From Algoriphagus lacus (lineage in GTDB: Bacteria > Bacteroidota > Bacteroidia > Cytophagales > Cyclobacteriaceae), in the NCBI RefSeq assembly GCF_003583985.1, contig NZ_QXML01000001.1, positions 1 to 64,000 on the forward strand: DNA of 64,000 bases, in the 5' to 3' direction. The notes below the pieces were generated by a model. That model ran no database searches, had not been told where the DNA came from, and was given only the letters and a program-made list of their open reading frames with translations. Positions 8,025 through 17,203 of the stretch are shown piece after piece. Position 1 is the stretch's first letter, and every line of letters begins with the position of its first letter. A program made the translations under genes and the position numbers.

Positions 8025-8852
8025 TTATAGCTTGTCGAGGTAGGTCTGAACACTTTCCAGAATCATGGGATCCTGAGTCATTTTCTTAACAGCCTCAAAC
8101 TGTGCTTTCGCTTTATTTTTCTCATTGGACTCGAAATAGCTTACCGCCAAGTAAAACTGCCCTTGAAGATTATCCGGATGATACTTGATCAACTCTTCAA
8201 ATCGCTCAGCGGCGCGCTCGTACTGTCCGGATTGCATGGAGAGGACTCCCATGTTAAACAGTCCATCCTCGTTTTGGGGATCCTCTTCGAGAATTTCTCT
8301 CATCATGGTAATTCCCTGCATTGGATTGGCCGAAGATACATAAGTCATCGCCACTTTGGTTTTCAAATCCAATCGGCTTGGATTTTTTTCCAAGACTTGA
8401 TTGAGGTATGATCTTGTTTTTTCGGCAAGATCCTCCACTTTGTTTTTATCTAAGGCAAAGGAAAACGCCTCGTAATAGGCTTTTCCGGCCTCCTCTACTA
8501 GTTGCATGTCCTGTGGATTGACCTCCACAGCTTTTTCCCAGTAGAAAGCTGCACTGTCAAACATCCCTTCTGTCTGATAAATTCCGGCTAATTCTTTTGC
8601 GGCTGAAATCTTCACGGTGTTATCCGAGTCTTGATCCAACTTCAATTTAAGTGCATCAGCCAGTGATCTTTTTTCAGAAGAAAGCTCATTCTCATGCATT
8701 TCGGTTACTCCTTCAGGGGTATTTTCAGGGGCATTTGGGTCTTCAACCGAGGTTGTACCCGCTTCATTGTCCACTACTACCTTTGGTAAGGCATAGAGTC
8801 CAACAATTGCACTGATACCGATAACGATGAGAATGAGCTGGGATTTTTTCAT
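8025..8852 (-). CDS. Tetratricopeptide-repeat protein with N-terminal membrane anchor
   Basis: A 275-residue protein. Residues 4-23 (SQLILIVIGISAIVGLYALP) form a single membrane anchor or uncleaved signal; the rest would lie in the periplasm. TPR units are visible from about 75 onward (ISAAKELAGIYQTEGMFDSAAFYWEKAVEVNPQD; DGLFNMGVLSMQSGQYERAAERFEELIKYHPDN; LQGQFYLAVSYFESNEKNKAKAQFEAVKKM). The role is probably as a scaffold for envelope protein assembly; no specific partner is recognisable. The HU-like gene ends 18 bases upstream, so HU, this gene and perhaps the small ribosomal-protein and RNase genes are transcribed together. Confidence 0.85.
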   Translation of the reverse strand: MKKSQLILIVIGISAIVGLYALPKVVVDNEAGTTSVEDPNAPENTPEGVTEMHENELSSEKRSLADALKLKLDQDSDNTVKISAAKELAGIYQTEGMFDSAAFYWEKAVEVNPQDMQLVEEAGKAYYEAFSFALDKNKVEDLAEKTRSYLNQVLEKNPSRLDLKTKVAMTYVSSANPMQGITMMREILEEDPQNEDGLFNMGVLSMQSGQYERAAERFEELIKYHPDNLQGQFYLAVSYFESNEKNKAKAQFEAVKKMTQDPMILESVQTYLDKL

Positions 8853-8870
8853 GTCAAAGTCACCTCAGAC

Positions 8871-9179
8871 TTAGTCCTGAGGAGCCAGTTGCTTGATTTT
8901 TTTGCTGTTTTTAATTTTTTCTACAAAGACTTTGGAAGGCTTAAAAGCCGGAATGTAGTGCTCATCGATCACGATCGCGGTATTCTTGGAGATATTACGG
9001 GCGATTTTCTTAGCTCTTTTCTTGTTGATAAAGCTACCAAATCCTCTTACGTAGATGTTTTCTCCTTCAGACATAGAATCCTTCACTACTTTGAAGAACG
9101 CCTCAATGGCTTGTGTAACATCATCCTTTTGGATTCCTGTTTTGTCTGAAATCTTGGTGATTACTTCTGCTTTTGTCAC
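8871..9179 (-). CDS. HU/IHF family DNA-binding protein
   Basis: A histone-like nucleoid protein of 102 residues that bends and packages DNA as a dimer. It has the HU fold: helical N-terminus (AEVITKISDKTGIQKDDVTQAIEAFFKVVKDSM), the GENIYVRGFGSF turn, then the beta-arm region KKRAKKIARNISKNTAIVI and the FKPSK motif. In the arm the canonical GRNP is replaced by ARNI, as in many Bacteroidota HU paralogues. A lysine-rich tail follows. The start is GTG 9179; no ATG is available in frame at the right place. It is divergent from mutY. A -7 element TACATTTG lies 67 bases upstream of the start. Confidence 0.92.
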   Translation of the reverse strand: MTKAEVITKISDKTGIQKDDVTQAIEAFFKVVKDSMSEGENIYVRGFGSFINKKRAKKIARNISKNTAIVIDEHYIPAFKPSKVFVEKIKNSKKIKQLAPQD

Positions 9180-9245
9180 AGTGATTTTATTTTAGAAATT
9201 ACGAAATAAGCTTAACAACCTATTAACCAAGTGTTTTTGGGACTG

Positions 9246-9253
9246 CAAATGTA
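9246..9253 (-). promoter_or_regulatory. Candidate -7 element for the HU gene
   Basis: Read on the minus strand this is TACATTTG, a perfect match to TAnnTTTG. The -33 region is T-rich but lacks a clear TTG at 19-20 bases. The predicted transcript would start about 60 bases before the GTG start. Confidence 0.5.
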
Positions 9254-9324
9254 CGATATGCAATGCAATTAAAAAACATATTCAAAAAAATTACCTTGGT
9301 TTGTATCAGGAAAAATTTCACCCC

Positions 9325-10380
9325 ATGAGCCGTAAATCTTCTGAAAATCAGGCGTTTTCTTTAAAAATAATTTCCTGGTACAAAGCCAATCCCAGAGAAC
9401 TTCCCTGGAGAGGAACTACCGATCCTTATAAAATCTGGCTCTCAGAAATTATCCTTCAACAAACTCGGGTTGCCCAAGGATTACCTTATTATTACGCTTT
9501 TTCAGAAACTTACCCAACTGTAAAAGACTTGGCACTCGCACCTGAATCGGAAGTTCTTCGACTTTGGCAAGGTTTGGGTTATTACAGCAGAGCCAGAAAC
9601 CTCCACTCTTGCGCAAAGTTTATCTGGTATGAACTAGGAGGCATCTTCCCCAATACTTATTCAGAATTGCTCAAACTTAAAGGGGTGGGCAGCTACACGG
9701 CAGCTGCAATTTCCAGTTTTGCATTCGGAGAGGTGAAAGCGGTGGTGGATGGGAATGTGTTTCGGGTATTGGCAAGATACTTCGGAATAGATACTGACAT
9801 TGCCTCGGGAAAAGCAAAAATAGAATTCGAAACTTTAGCCAATAAATTGATTCCTAATGAAAACCCGGGAGAATACAATCAGGCAATCATGGACTTTGGG
9901 GCCAGGCTATGTGTTCCCAAAAATCCGGATTGTCCCAAATGTCCTCTGAAGGAAACCTGTTTTGCCTATCAAAAAAACTTGGTCAAAGACCTTCCTGTTA
10001 AAATCAATAAAACAAAGGTAAAGGAACGAAACCTCCATTATTATGTAATTCGGTGTGGAGAAAATTGGGTTTGGAAGAAACGTAAATCCGGAGACATTTG
10101 GGAAGGCCTTCATGATTTTCCCCATTCGGAAGGTGAACCAGCACCATACCTTGGGATTTCAGAAGAAAAACCAAGGTTGATTCCGAAAAAATACCGACAC
10201 ATTTTGTCTCATCAGCGATTAAACGCAAGTTTTTCAGAACTTGAAATTCCTCTCGAAAAGCATCAAGAACTTTCTAAATGGTGTGAAAATGAAGGATATC
10301 TGCTGGTCGCCGAAAATGAAATCGAATACCTTGCAAAACCTAAATTGATCGTGAACTTTTTGACCGATCAAGGGATTTGA
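9325..10380 (+). CDS. mutY: A/G-specific adenine glycosylase MutY
   Basis: A base-excision repair glycosylase that removes adenine opposite 8-oxoguanine. The first domain holds PWRGTTDPYKIWLSEIILQQTRV with catalytic Glu41, the helix-hairpin-helix KLKGVGSYTAAAI, and VVDGNVFRV with the catalytic Asp. A four-cysteine [4Fe-4S] loop follows (CVPKNPDCPKCPLKETC), then a C-terminal NUDIX-like 8-oxoG recognition domain (HYYVIRCGENWVWKKR, GDIWEGLHDFP). I take ATG 9325 as the start (351 residues); a TTG at 9301 would add eight residues. It leads a mutY-ssb-gldE arrangement that is conserved in Bacteroidota. Confidence 0.95.
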   Translation: MSRKSSENQAFSLKIISWYKANPRELPWRGTTDPYKIWLSEIILQQTRVAQGLPYYYAFSETYPTVKDLALAPESEVLRLWQGLGYYSRARNLHSCAKFIWYELGGIFPNTYSELLKLKGVGSYTAAAISSFAFGEVKAVVDGNVFRVLARYFGIDTDIASGKAKIEFETLANKLIPNENPGEYNQAIMDFGARLCVPKNPDCPKCPLKETCFAYQKNLVKDLPVKINKTKVKERNLHYYVIRCGENWVWKKRKSGDIWEGLHDFPHSEGEPAPYLGISEEKPRLIPKKYRHILSHQRLNASFSELEIPLEKHQELSKWCENEGYLLVAENEIEYLAKPKLIVNFLTDQGI

Positions 10381-10424
10381 GTAATTTCAATTTTATTCAT
10401 TTTTCCACCTAAACAAATCAAATT

Positions 10425-10895
10425 ATGGCAGGAGTAAACAAAGTAATTTTAGTGGGTAATCTTGGAGCAGATCCTGAGGTCAAATACCTGGAAGGTGATA
10501 AGGTTGTAGCGAAAATCAGGTTAGCCACAACAGAATCCTATAAGGACCGATCTGGAAATAGAGTTGATCAAACCGAATGGCATGATCTAGAAATGTGGGA
10601 TCAACAAGCGAAGATTGCTGAACAATACCTGAAAAAAGGGTCTCAAATCTATGTAGAGGGAAAAATCAAAACAGATACTTGGCAGGACGACCAGGGCCAA
10701 AATAGGTACCGGACCAAAATCAGAGTAATCAGTTTTACCATGCTTGGCGGAAAACCTGAAGGAATGGGAATGGGCGGCGGACAAAGTCAGGCAAGCACAT
10801 CGGCAGCCGCTAAACCATCAAATGCAGCCGTTACCACCTCCAACTCCGGTCCTGATCTGATTTTGGACAATTCAGACGATGATCTGCCCTTTTAA
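10425..10895 (+). CDS. ssb: Single-stranded DNA-binding protein
   Basis: A 156-residue SSB that coats single-stranded DNA during replication, repair and recombination. The OB-fold spans about residues 1-110 (VNKVILVGNLGADPEVKYLEGDKVVAKIRLATTESY, TEWHDLEMWDQQAKIAEQYLKKGSQIYVEGKI). A glycine/serine/alanine-rich linker follows, and the acidic tip is DNSDDDLPF, the standard partner-docking tail. It starts 44 bases after mutY. A stem-loop just past the stop terminates the transcript and overlaps the promoter of the next gene. Confidence 0.97.
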   Translation: MAGVNKVILVGNLGADPEVKYLEGDKVVAKIRLATTESYKDRSGNRVDQTEWHDLEMWDQQAKIAEQYLKKGSQIYVEGKIKTDTWQDDQGQNRYRTKIRVISFTMLGGKPEGMGMGGGQSQASTSAAAKPSNAAVTTSNSGPDLILDNSDDDLPF

Positions 10896-10904
10896 CTGAT
10901 GCTT

Positions 10905-10935
10905 AATTCCCCTGAAGTTGATTATCAGGGGAATT
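10905..10935 (+). terminator. ssb terminator hairpin
   Basis: Perfect 11-bp arms AATTCCCCTGA (10905-10915) and TCAGGGGAATT (10925-10935) with a nine-base loop, followed by CTTTAATTTTG. The T-run is modest. The hairpin lies 10 bases after the ssb stop and is overlapped by a candidate gldE promoter. Confidence 0.75.
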
Positions 10936-10946
10936 CTTTAATTTTG
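10918..10946 (+). promoter_or_regulatory. Candidate promoter for gldE inside the ssb terminator
   Basis: TTG at 10918-10920 in the loop of the ssb hairpin, an 18-base spacer, and -7 element TAATTTTG at 10939-10946, a perfect match to TAnnTTTG. The start codon of gldE is 22 bases further on. Confidence 0.6.
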
Positions 10947-10968
10947 CCTAAATCATCTACACTCCTAC

Positions 10969-12318
10969 ATGGACGACCCCTACCCGAGTTACTACCTGAT
11001 TGCGCAGATTATCGAGCCCTCATTTAGTTATTTCCTAATCAATGGTTTGATTCTAATCTTACTGCTGATAGGGTCAGCTTTGGCTTCCGGTTCGGAAGTT
11101 GCATTTTTTTCTCTCAGTAACGAAGAAATCGCCTCTATCCAGGAATCAGATCCTGAAAGAGGTCGGATCGTTTCCAAACTTCTCTCCAATCCCAAGCAAC
11201 TGTTAAGTACCATATTGATCCTGAACAATCTAATCAATATTGGCATAGTTACTCTAACCACATTCGTCTCTTGGACAGTTTTTGGACTGAATGCTACTGG
11301 GATAATAATCCTTCTGGTTCAGACTGTTGGAGTTACTTTTGCCATTGTGTTTTTTGGAGAAATTGTACCAAAAGTCTATGCCAACCAAGCAAAAATTCCG
11401 TTTGCGACAGCGCTGGCTCCCTCAATCAGTTTTTTCTATTCTTTTTTAAAGCCAATCTCTTGGTTGTTGATGGGATTTAGCAACCTAATCGAAAAACGGG
11501 TGGTACAAAAGGGCTATGATTTATCTGTGGACGAACTAAATCAGGCCCTTGAGCTAACTACGGAAGATACCCCCGAAGAGGAAAAAGAAATTCTCAGGGG
11601 TATTGTGAATTTTGGTACCCTTTCAGTAAAACAAGTGATGCGAAGCAGACTGGATATCACTGCCATAGATGTGGAAATGGATTTTCATGAGTTGATGGAC
11701 AAAATCAATAAAAGCGGTTATTCCAGGATTCCAGTTTATGAAGAAACTATAGACAATATTTTGGGGGTATTGTATATAAAAGACCTCCTTCCCTTCATTG
11801 AAAAGAATGAAGATTTTGCTTGGAAGGAACTGATCAGGAAAAGTTTTTTTGTTCCTGAAACAAAAAAGGTTGATTCACTTCTAAAAGATTTCCAACGAAT
11901 GCGGGTGCATATGGCGATCGTGGTGGACGAATATGGTGGAACCTCCGGCTTGGTGACTTTTGAAGATTTGATCGAGGAAATTATCGGAGAAATCAATGAC
12001 GAATTTGATGACACCGATGACATTTTCTTTCAAGAGCTGGATAGTGACACCTTTATTTTCGAAGGAAAGGTTTCGTTGAATGATTTTTGTAAAAAGCTCG
12101 AATTGGACCCTCAACTATTTGAGGATGTCAAAGGAGAAAGTGAGTCTTTAGGAGGGCTTTTGCTTGAATTGAATTCCAAACTTCCCAAAAACGGGACAAA
12201 AATTAAATATCAGGATTTTGAGTTTACTGTATTGGCTGTGGATACTCGAAAAATCAAAAAAGTGAAAGTCCATCAGATTTCTGGAGAAAAGGACAGTTCT
12301 ACTCCGTTTACTGACTGA
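10969..12318 (+). CDS. gldE: Gliding motility-associated protein GldE (CNNM/CBS/CorC family)
   Basis: A 449-residue inner-membrane protein. The N-terminal DUF21/CNNM part (about 15-200) has several membrane segments (FLINGLILILLLIGSALASG, TILILNNLINIGIVTL, TIVFFGEIVPKV-like motif). A CBS pair follows (about 215-335; SRIPVYEETIDNILGVLYIKDLL, VVDEYGGTSGLVTFEDLIEEI), then the CorC/HlyC transporter-associated domain. The family relates to magnesium/cobalt exporters. In Bacteroidota the copy next to mutY-ssb is named GldE and is linked to gliding and the type IX secretion machinery; the name rests on that neighbourhood. The GldD gene often found beside it is not here. Confidence 0.85.
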   Translation: MDDPYPSYYLIAQIIEPSFSYFLINGLILILLLIGSALASGSEVAFFSLSNEEIASIQESDPERGRIVSKLLSNPKQLLSTILILNNLINIGIVTLTTFVSWTVFGLNATGIIILLVQTVGVTFAIVFFGEIVPKVYANQAKIPFATALAPSISFFYSFLKPISWLLMGFSNLIEKRVVQKGYDLSVDELNQALELTTEDTPEEEKEILRGIVNFGTLSVKQVMRSRLDITAIDVEMDFHELMDKINKSGYSRIPVYEETIDNILGVLYIKDLLPFIEKNEDFAWKELIRKSFFVPETKKVDSLLKDFQRMRVHMAIVVDEYGGTSGLVTFEDLIEEIIGEINDEFDDTDDIFFQELDSDTFIFEGKVSLNDFCKKLELDPQLFEDVKGESESLGGLLLELNSKLPKNGTKIKYQDFEFTVLAVDTRKIKKVKVHQISGEKDSSTPFTD

Positions 12319-12711
12319 AATTAAGATTTATTAAATTCTGTTTAATTTAATTTTTTCAGAATTTTATTCTGATTTTGTGGTTGACATCTTCAAAGTACTC
12401 GACCGATGAAAAAATTCTGAAATAAAAAACTTGGAAAATTTTTTACTTTTTTTCTAAATAACCGATTTGGTTAATTTTTACAGATTTTTTTACCAAACCA
12501 CCACTTATTTGACCCTAATACTCTTTATTGGACTGCCAATCGGCTAAATATTCAATTTTTTATAACCAAAAATTATAATTACAAAAAAATTAATAAAGCC
12601 TCATTTTATAATTAATCCTTCACTATTAGGCCGTATTTATTGCCTTAATTTTAACAAAAGAATTTTTTTTTGTAGTTTTTGGAAATTTTGAACCTATTAA
12701 ATCAATTTAGA
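12319..12711. other. AT-rich leader region upstream of gltB
   Basis: About 390 bases, very AT-rich, with long A and T runs and no coding frame. It must carry the gltBD promoter, but no element fits the TTG-N19/20-TAnnTTTG pattern well. I see no riboswitch-like conserved structure. Confidence 0.45.
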
Positions 12712-15700
12712 ATGCAACAAGGTTTGTATCGATCGGAGTTTGAGCATGACTCCTGCGGTATAGGTGCGGTAGTCGACCTGAGTAATATCCCAACTCATGA
12801 GACTATAAGCGATGCCTTATACATGCTTAGTAATATGGAGCACCGTGGTGGACGTGGATCCGACCCTAAGACTGGAGACGGTGCCGGTATTTCTATTCAA
12901 GTTCCACATCAATTTCTAAAAGACGTCACAGCACGTACCGAAATCAATCTGCCAGAACCGGGGTATTACGGTGTGGGCATGACTTTCTTCCCGAAGAATA
13001 AACAGCTCTATCAGCGTTCCAAGGAAATGCTCAATCAGTTGATTGAGGAAATGGACTTCAACCTTATCGGATATCGCGAGGTACCGGTGGATGAGACTAT
13101 TCCCGGTTCAGGTGCCTTGGAGGTAATGCCAAACATCGAACAACTCTTTGTTAGCCATAAAAAAGGACTAACTGGAATTGAACTTGAGCGAAAACTCTAT
13201 GTCCTTAGAAACTATGCCTCCTCTGAGATCAATACCAAGATACCGGGGGTCAATCATTCTTTCTATTTTGCGAGTCTGAGTAGCCTCACTCTAATCTACA
13301 AAGGACAGTTGCGGACAGACCAGGTTTTGGCATTTTTTAAAGATCTCCAAAACCCAAGAATTGAGTCTGCTTTTGCGATCGTACACTCAAGATTCTCTAC
13401 CAATACGTTTCCTAACTGGAGACTAGCCCAGCCCTTCAGATTTCTCTCCCATAACGGCGAAATCAACACTATTAGAGGCAACTTGAACAAAATGAAGTCC
13501 AAGGAAGCCTTGATGAAGTCCAAATTCTTCACTGATGAGGAGCTTGCCAAGTTGATGCCTATCACCAACAAACTCAACTCCGACTCTGCCAACCTGGATG
13601 CCATGGTGGAATTATTGACGCTAAGCGGAAGATCTCTTCCCCACGCGATGATGATGCTGGTGCCAGAAGCTTGGCAGGACAACGAAGTGATGGACCGGGA
13701 CCGAAAGGCGTTTTATAAATTCCATGCGTCTCTCGTGGAGCCCTGGGATGGTCCTGCAGCATTGCTGTTCACCGATGGAAAATCGGTGGGTGCTACCCTC
13801 GATAGAAATGGTCTTCGTCCACTTCGTTACTTCATTACCAGAGACAATCGCTTGGTACTGTCTTCTGAAGCTGGAGCTTTGCCGATTCGTGAAGCGACCA
13901 TCACGGAGAAAGGCCGAATAAGTCCCGGGAGGATGCTTTGGGCAGATCTTGAGAAAGGACGAGTTTTATTTGATGAAGAAGTAAAGGGCGAAATCTGTCG
14001 TCGTCAACCCTACGAAAAGTGGGTGAACGAGCAGCGTACCAAACTCAGATTTGTGCCTGATCCGGAGGAATTGACCCATCCGTATTCGACAGAGAATATT
14101 AAAAAGTGCCAGACTGTCTTTGGCTATACTTCAGAAGAACTTAAGGTAATCCTTGCTCCAATGGGCGATACAGGCTACGAGGCCGTAGGCTCCATGGGTG
14201 CAGATACTCCCTTGGCGGTATTGTCCAAGCAAAGTCAGCACATCGCGAATTACTTTAAGCAACTTTTTGCACAGGTAAGTAACCCACCGATTGATCCGAT
14301 CAGGGAGCGATTAGTGATGTCCCTTTTCACTCGTATCGGTGAAGGACACAATATTTTGGAAGAAAGTCCACAGCATACCAAGCAGATCCACATTTCCCAG
14401 CCAGTCCTCCTTAACGAAGACTTGGAAAAAATAACCCGTATGGGACATTTGGGCTACAGGACAAAAAGACTTTTCGGTCATTTTGTTGCCGACCACAAGC
14501 CTGGAAGACTGCTTGAGGCACTGGATAAACTCTGCCAGGAAGCAGAAGATGCAATACATGAAGGCAAAAACGTCCTTATTATTTCTGACCGAAACAGTAC
14601 AGAGGAGCTAGCTCCAATTCCTTCTCTTCTTGCAATCGGGGCTGTTCATCAACATTTGGTAAAGAAAAAAATCAGAACCAGAGCAGGTCTTGTGTTGGAG
14701 TCTGCTGATATCCGAGAGGTCCATCATTTTGCGACAGCTATAGGATACGGTGTATCTGCTATCAATCCATATTTGGCACTTGAGTCTTTGGTTGAACTAT
14801 TCGAAAAAGGCCAGTTGCATAAGGTCAAGGATCTAAAAACCCTTTTTGCAAACTATCAGGATGCCATCGGAAAAGGTCTCCTAAAGGTCCTTTCCAAAAT
14901 GGGAATCTCCACATTACAATCGTATCAAGGGGCACAGATATTTGAAGCCTTGGGATTGGGACCGGAGGTCATCGACCGATGCTTTAAAGGCACGGTTTCC
15001 CGTATTAGCGGTGTATCATTTGACGAGCTCGCAGAAGAAGTTCTGGTACGGCATCATGCTGCCTATGAAACCCACAGTCCAACACTGGAGACTGGTGGTG
15101 TGTATCAGTGGAAAAGAAGAGGGGAAAAACACATGTTCAACCCTGAAACAATTCACCTGCTGCAGAAATCAACGCGGCTTGGGGATTATGAGCTCTACAA
15201 AAAATTTGCAGCAAAAATCAACGAACAGACCAAAGATGCCTTGACTTTAAGAGGCCTGTTTGAATTCAAGAAAAGAATCAGTGTTCCTCTCGATGAAGTT
15301 GAACCGGCTGAAAACATTATAAAACGTTTTGCTACCGGGGCGATGTCCTTTGGTTCAATTTCTCACGAAGCTCACACCACGCTGGCAATTGCAATGAACC
15401 GAATTGGTGCAAAAAGCAATTCGGGAGAAGGTGGAGAAGATGAAATTCGCTATGAGAAAAAACCAAACGGAGATTGGGAGCGATCTGCCATCAAGCAAGT
15501 GGCATCCGGCCGTTTTGGGGTGACTAGCCATTACCTCACCAATGCTGCTGAACTTCAAATCAAAATGGCCCAAGGAGCAAAACCCGGAGAAGGGGGCCAA
15601 TTGCCGGGGCACAAAGTGGACGAGTGGATCGGACGGGTTAGGCATTCCACTCCAGGGGTTGGCTTGATTTCACCTCCTCCACACCACGATATTTATTCAA

Positions 15701-17202
15701 TCGAAGATTTGGCTCAGCTGATTTTCGATTTGAAAAATGCCAATAGAAAAGCTAGAATCAACGTAAAGTTGGTATCCCAAGCAGGAGTCGGAACCGTAGC
15801 CGCCGGAGTGGCCAAAGCGATGGCTGATGTGATTTTGATTTCTGGAGCAGACGGAGGCACAGGAGCTTCACCATTAAGCTCCATCAGACACGCCGGACTT
15901 CCTTGGGAGCTTGGACTTTCTGAAGCACATCAAACTTTGGTAAAAAATAACCTTCGAAGCCGTGTGGTTTTACAAACCGATGGACAGTTGAGAACAGGCC
16001 GGGATCTGGCAATTGCAACCTTACTGGGTGCTGAAGAATGGGGCATTGCCACAGGAGCCTTGGTAGTTGAAGGCTGCATTATGATGCGTAAGTGTCACCT
16101 GAATACCTGTCCAGTTGGGATTGCTACGCAAGATCCGGAGTTGAGAAAACTCTTCACCGGGGATCCTGACCATGTAGTGAATTATTTCAATTTCTTGGTT
16201 CAGGACCTGAGAGAAATCATGGCTTCACTTGGATTCCGCACCGTGGATGAGATGGTCGGACAAAGCCAGGTACTTCAGTCAACCGGACACTTGAATCACT
16301 GGAAATGGGATAAAATCGACCTTTCCCCAATCTTCCATAAAGTGGAAGTCCCAGATCATGTCGGAATCCACAAGCAAATTGATCAGGAATTTGAACTGAA
16401 AAAAGTGCTGGACCGCCAACTGATCAAAGCTGCAACTCCAGCTTTGGAACAGGCTATTCCGGTCACGGGAAATTTCCAGATCAAGAATATTGACAGATCT
16501 GTCGGGGCAATGCTTTCCAACGAGATTTCAAAGATCTATGGAGGCCAAGGTTTGCCTGAAGACACCATACATTTCAAGTTTACTGGATCTGCCGGACAGA
16601 CTTTCGGAGGATTCCTTGCCAAAGGAGTTAATTTCGAGCTGGAGGGTGAAGCCAACGATTACTTTGGAAAGGGACTTTCCGGAGGACGATTGATCATCTA
16701 TCCAAGTAGAAATGCACGGTTTGCTCCTGAGGAAAACATCATTATCGGCAATGTGGCCTTCTATGGTGCCACCTCAGGCGAAGCCTACATCAACGGGAAA
16801 GGCGGAGAGCGATTCTGTGTAAGGAACTCCGGAGTAAAAACAGTCATCGAGGGAATAGGGGACCATGGCTGTGAATACATGACAGGTGGCTTAGTAGTCA
16901 ACCTCGGGGAAATTGGCAGAAACTTCGCAGCCGGTATGAGCGGGGGAATTGCTTACATCCTAAAAGATTACATTACTGAAATCAACACTGAAATGGTGGA
17001 CATCGACATTTTGGAAGATGAAGATTATACCACCATCAAATCGTACCTCAAACGACACGTAAAACTAACCAACAGTAGTTTGGGGCAACGGTTTCTGGAT
17101 GATTGGGAAAAGGCCAAAGAGCAGTTTATCAAGGTGATTCCTCGAGACTACAAGGCAGTTTTGCAAAAAAGAGCACAAGAACAAGCTAAATCATTGGTGT
17201 AA
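12712..17202 (+). CDS. gltB: Glutamate synthase large subunit
   Basis: Converts 2-oxoglutarate and glutamine to two glutamates, the second step of ammonia assimilation; 1496 residues. A short propeptide precedes catalytic Cys15 (HDSCGIG), which becomes the N-terminal nucleophile of the glutaminase domain (about 15-430; HSRFSTNTFPNW, HNGEINTIRGN). A central domain follows, then the FMN-binding synthase barrel (GAMSFGSISHEAH, SGEGGED, GADGGTG) with [3Fe-4S] cysteines 1122, 1128 and 1133, and the C-terminal beta-helix GXGXG domain. I choose ATG 12712 because the propeptide is then short as in relatives; a TTG at 12679 would add eleven residues. gltD follows after one base. Confidence 0.96.
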   Translation: MQQGLYRSEFEHDSCGIGAVVDLSNIPTHETISDALYMLSNMEHRGGRGSDPKTGDGAGISIQVPHQFLKDVTARTEINLPEPGYYGVGMTFFPKNKQLYQRSKEMLNQLIEEMDFNLIGYREVPVDETIPGSGALEVMPNIEQLFVSHKKGLTGIELERKLYVLRNYASSEINTKIPGVNHSFYFASLSSLTLIYKGQLRTDQVLAFFKDLQNPRIESAFAIVHSRFSTNTFPNWRLAQPFRFLSHNGEINTIRGNLNKMKSKEALMKSKFFTDEELAKLMPITNKLNSDSANLDAMVELLTLSGRSLPHAMMMLVPEAWQDNEVMDRDRKAFYKFHASLVEPWDGPAALLFTDGKSVGATLDRNGLRPLRYFITRDNRLVLSSEAGALPIREATITEKGRISPGRMLWADLEKGRVLFDEEVKGEICRRQPYEKWVNEQRTKLRFVPDPEELTHPYSTENIKKCQTVFGYTSEELKVILAPMGDTGYEAVGSMGADTPLAVLSKQSQHIANYFKQLFAQVSNPPIDPIRERLVMSLFTRIGEGHNILEESPQHTKQIHISQPVLLNEDLEKITRMGHLGYRTKRLFGHFVADHKPGRLLEALDKLCQEAEDAIHEGKNVLIISDRNSTEELAPIPSLLAIGAVHQHLVKKKIRTRAGLVLESADIREVHHFATAIGYGVSAINPYLALESLVELFEKGQLHKVKDLKTLFANYQDAIGKGLLKVLSKMGISTLQSYQGAQIFEALGLGPEVIDRCFKGTVSRISGVSFDELAEEVLVRHHAAYETHSPTLETGGVYQWKRRGEKHMFNPETIHLLQKSTRLGDYELYKKFAAKINEQTKDALTLRGLFEFKKRISVPLDEVEPAENIIKRFATGAMSFGSISHEAHTTLAIAMNRIGAKSNSGEGGEDEIRYEKKPNGDWERSAIKQVASGRFGVTSHYLTNAAELQIKMAQGAKPGEGGQLPGHKVDEWIGRVRHSTPGVGLISPPPHHDIYSIEDLAQLIFDLKNANRKARINVKLVSQAGVGTVAAGVAKAMADVILISGADGGTGASPLSSIRHAGLPWELGLSEAHQTLVKNNLRSRVVLQTDGQLRTGRDLAIATLLGAEEWGIATGALVVEGCIMMRKCHLNTCPVGIATQDPELRKLFTGDPDHVVNYFNFLVQDLREIMASLGFRTVDEMVGQSQVLQSTGHLNHWKWDKIDLSPIFHKVEVPDHVGIHKQIDQEFELKKVLDRQLIKAATPALEQAIPVTGNFQIKNIDRSVGAMLSNEISKIYGGQGLPEDTIHFKFTGSAGQTFGGFLAKGVNFELEGEANDYFGKGLSGGRLIIYPSRNARFAPEENIIIGNVAFYGATSGEAYINGKGGERFCVRNSGVKTVIEGIGDHGCEYMTGGLVVNLGEIGRNFAAGMSGGIAYILKDYITEINTEMVDIDILEDEDYTTIKSYLKRHVKLTNSSLGQRFLDDWEKAKEQFIKVIPRDYKAVLQKRAQEQAKSLV

Positions 17203-17203
17203 G

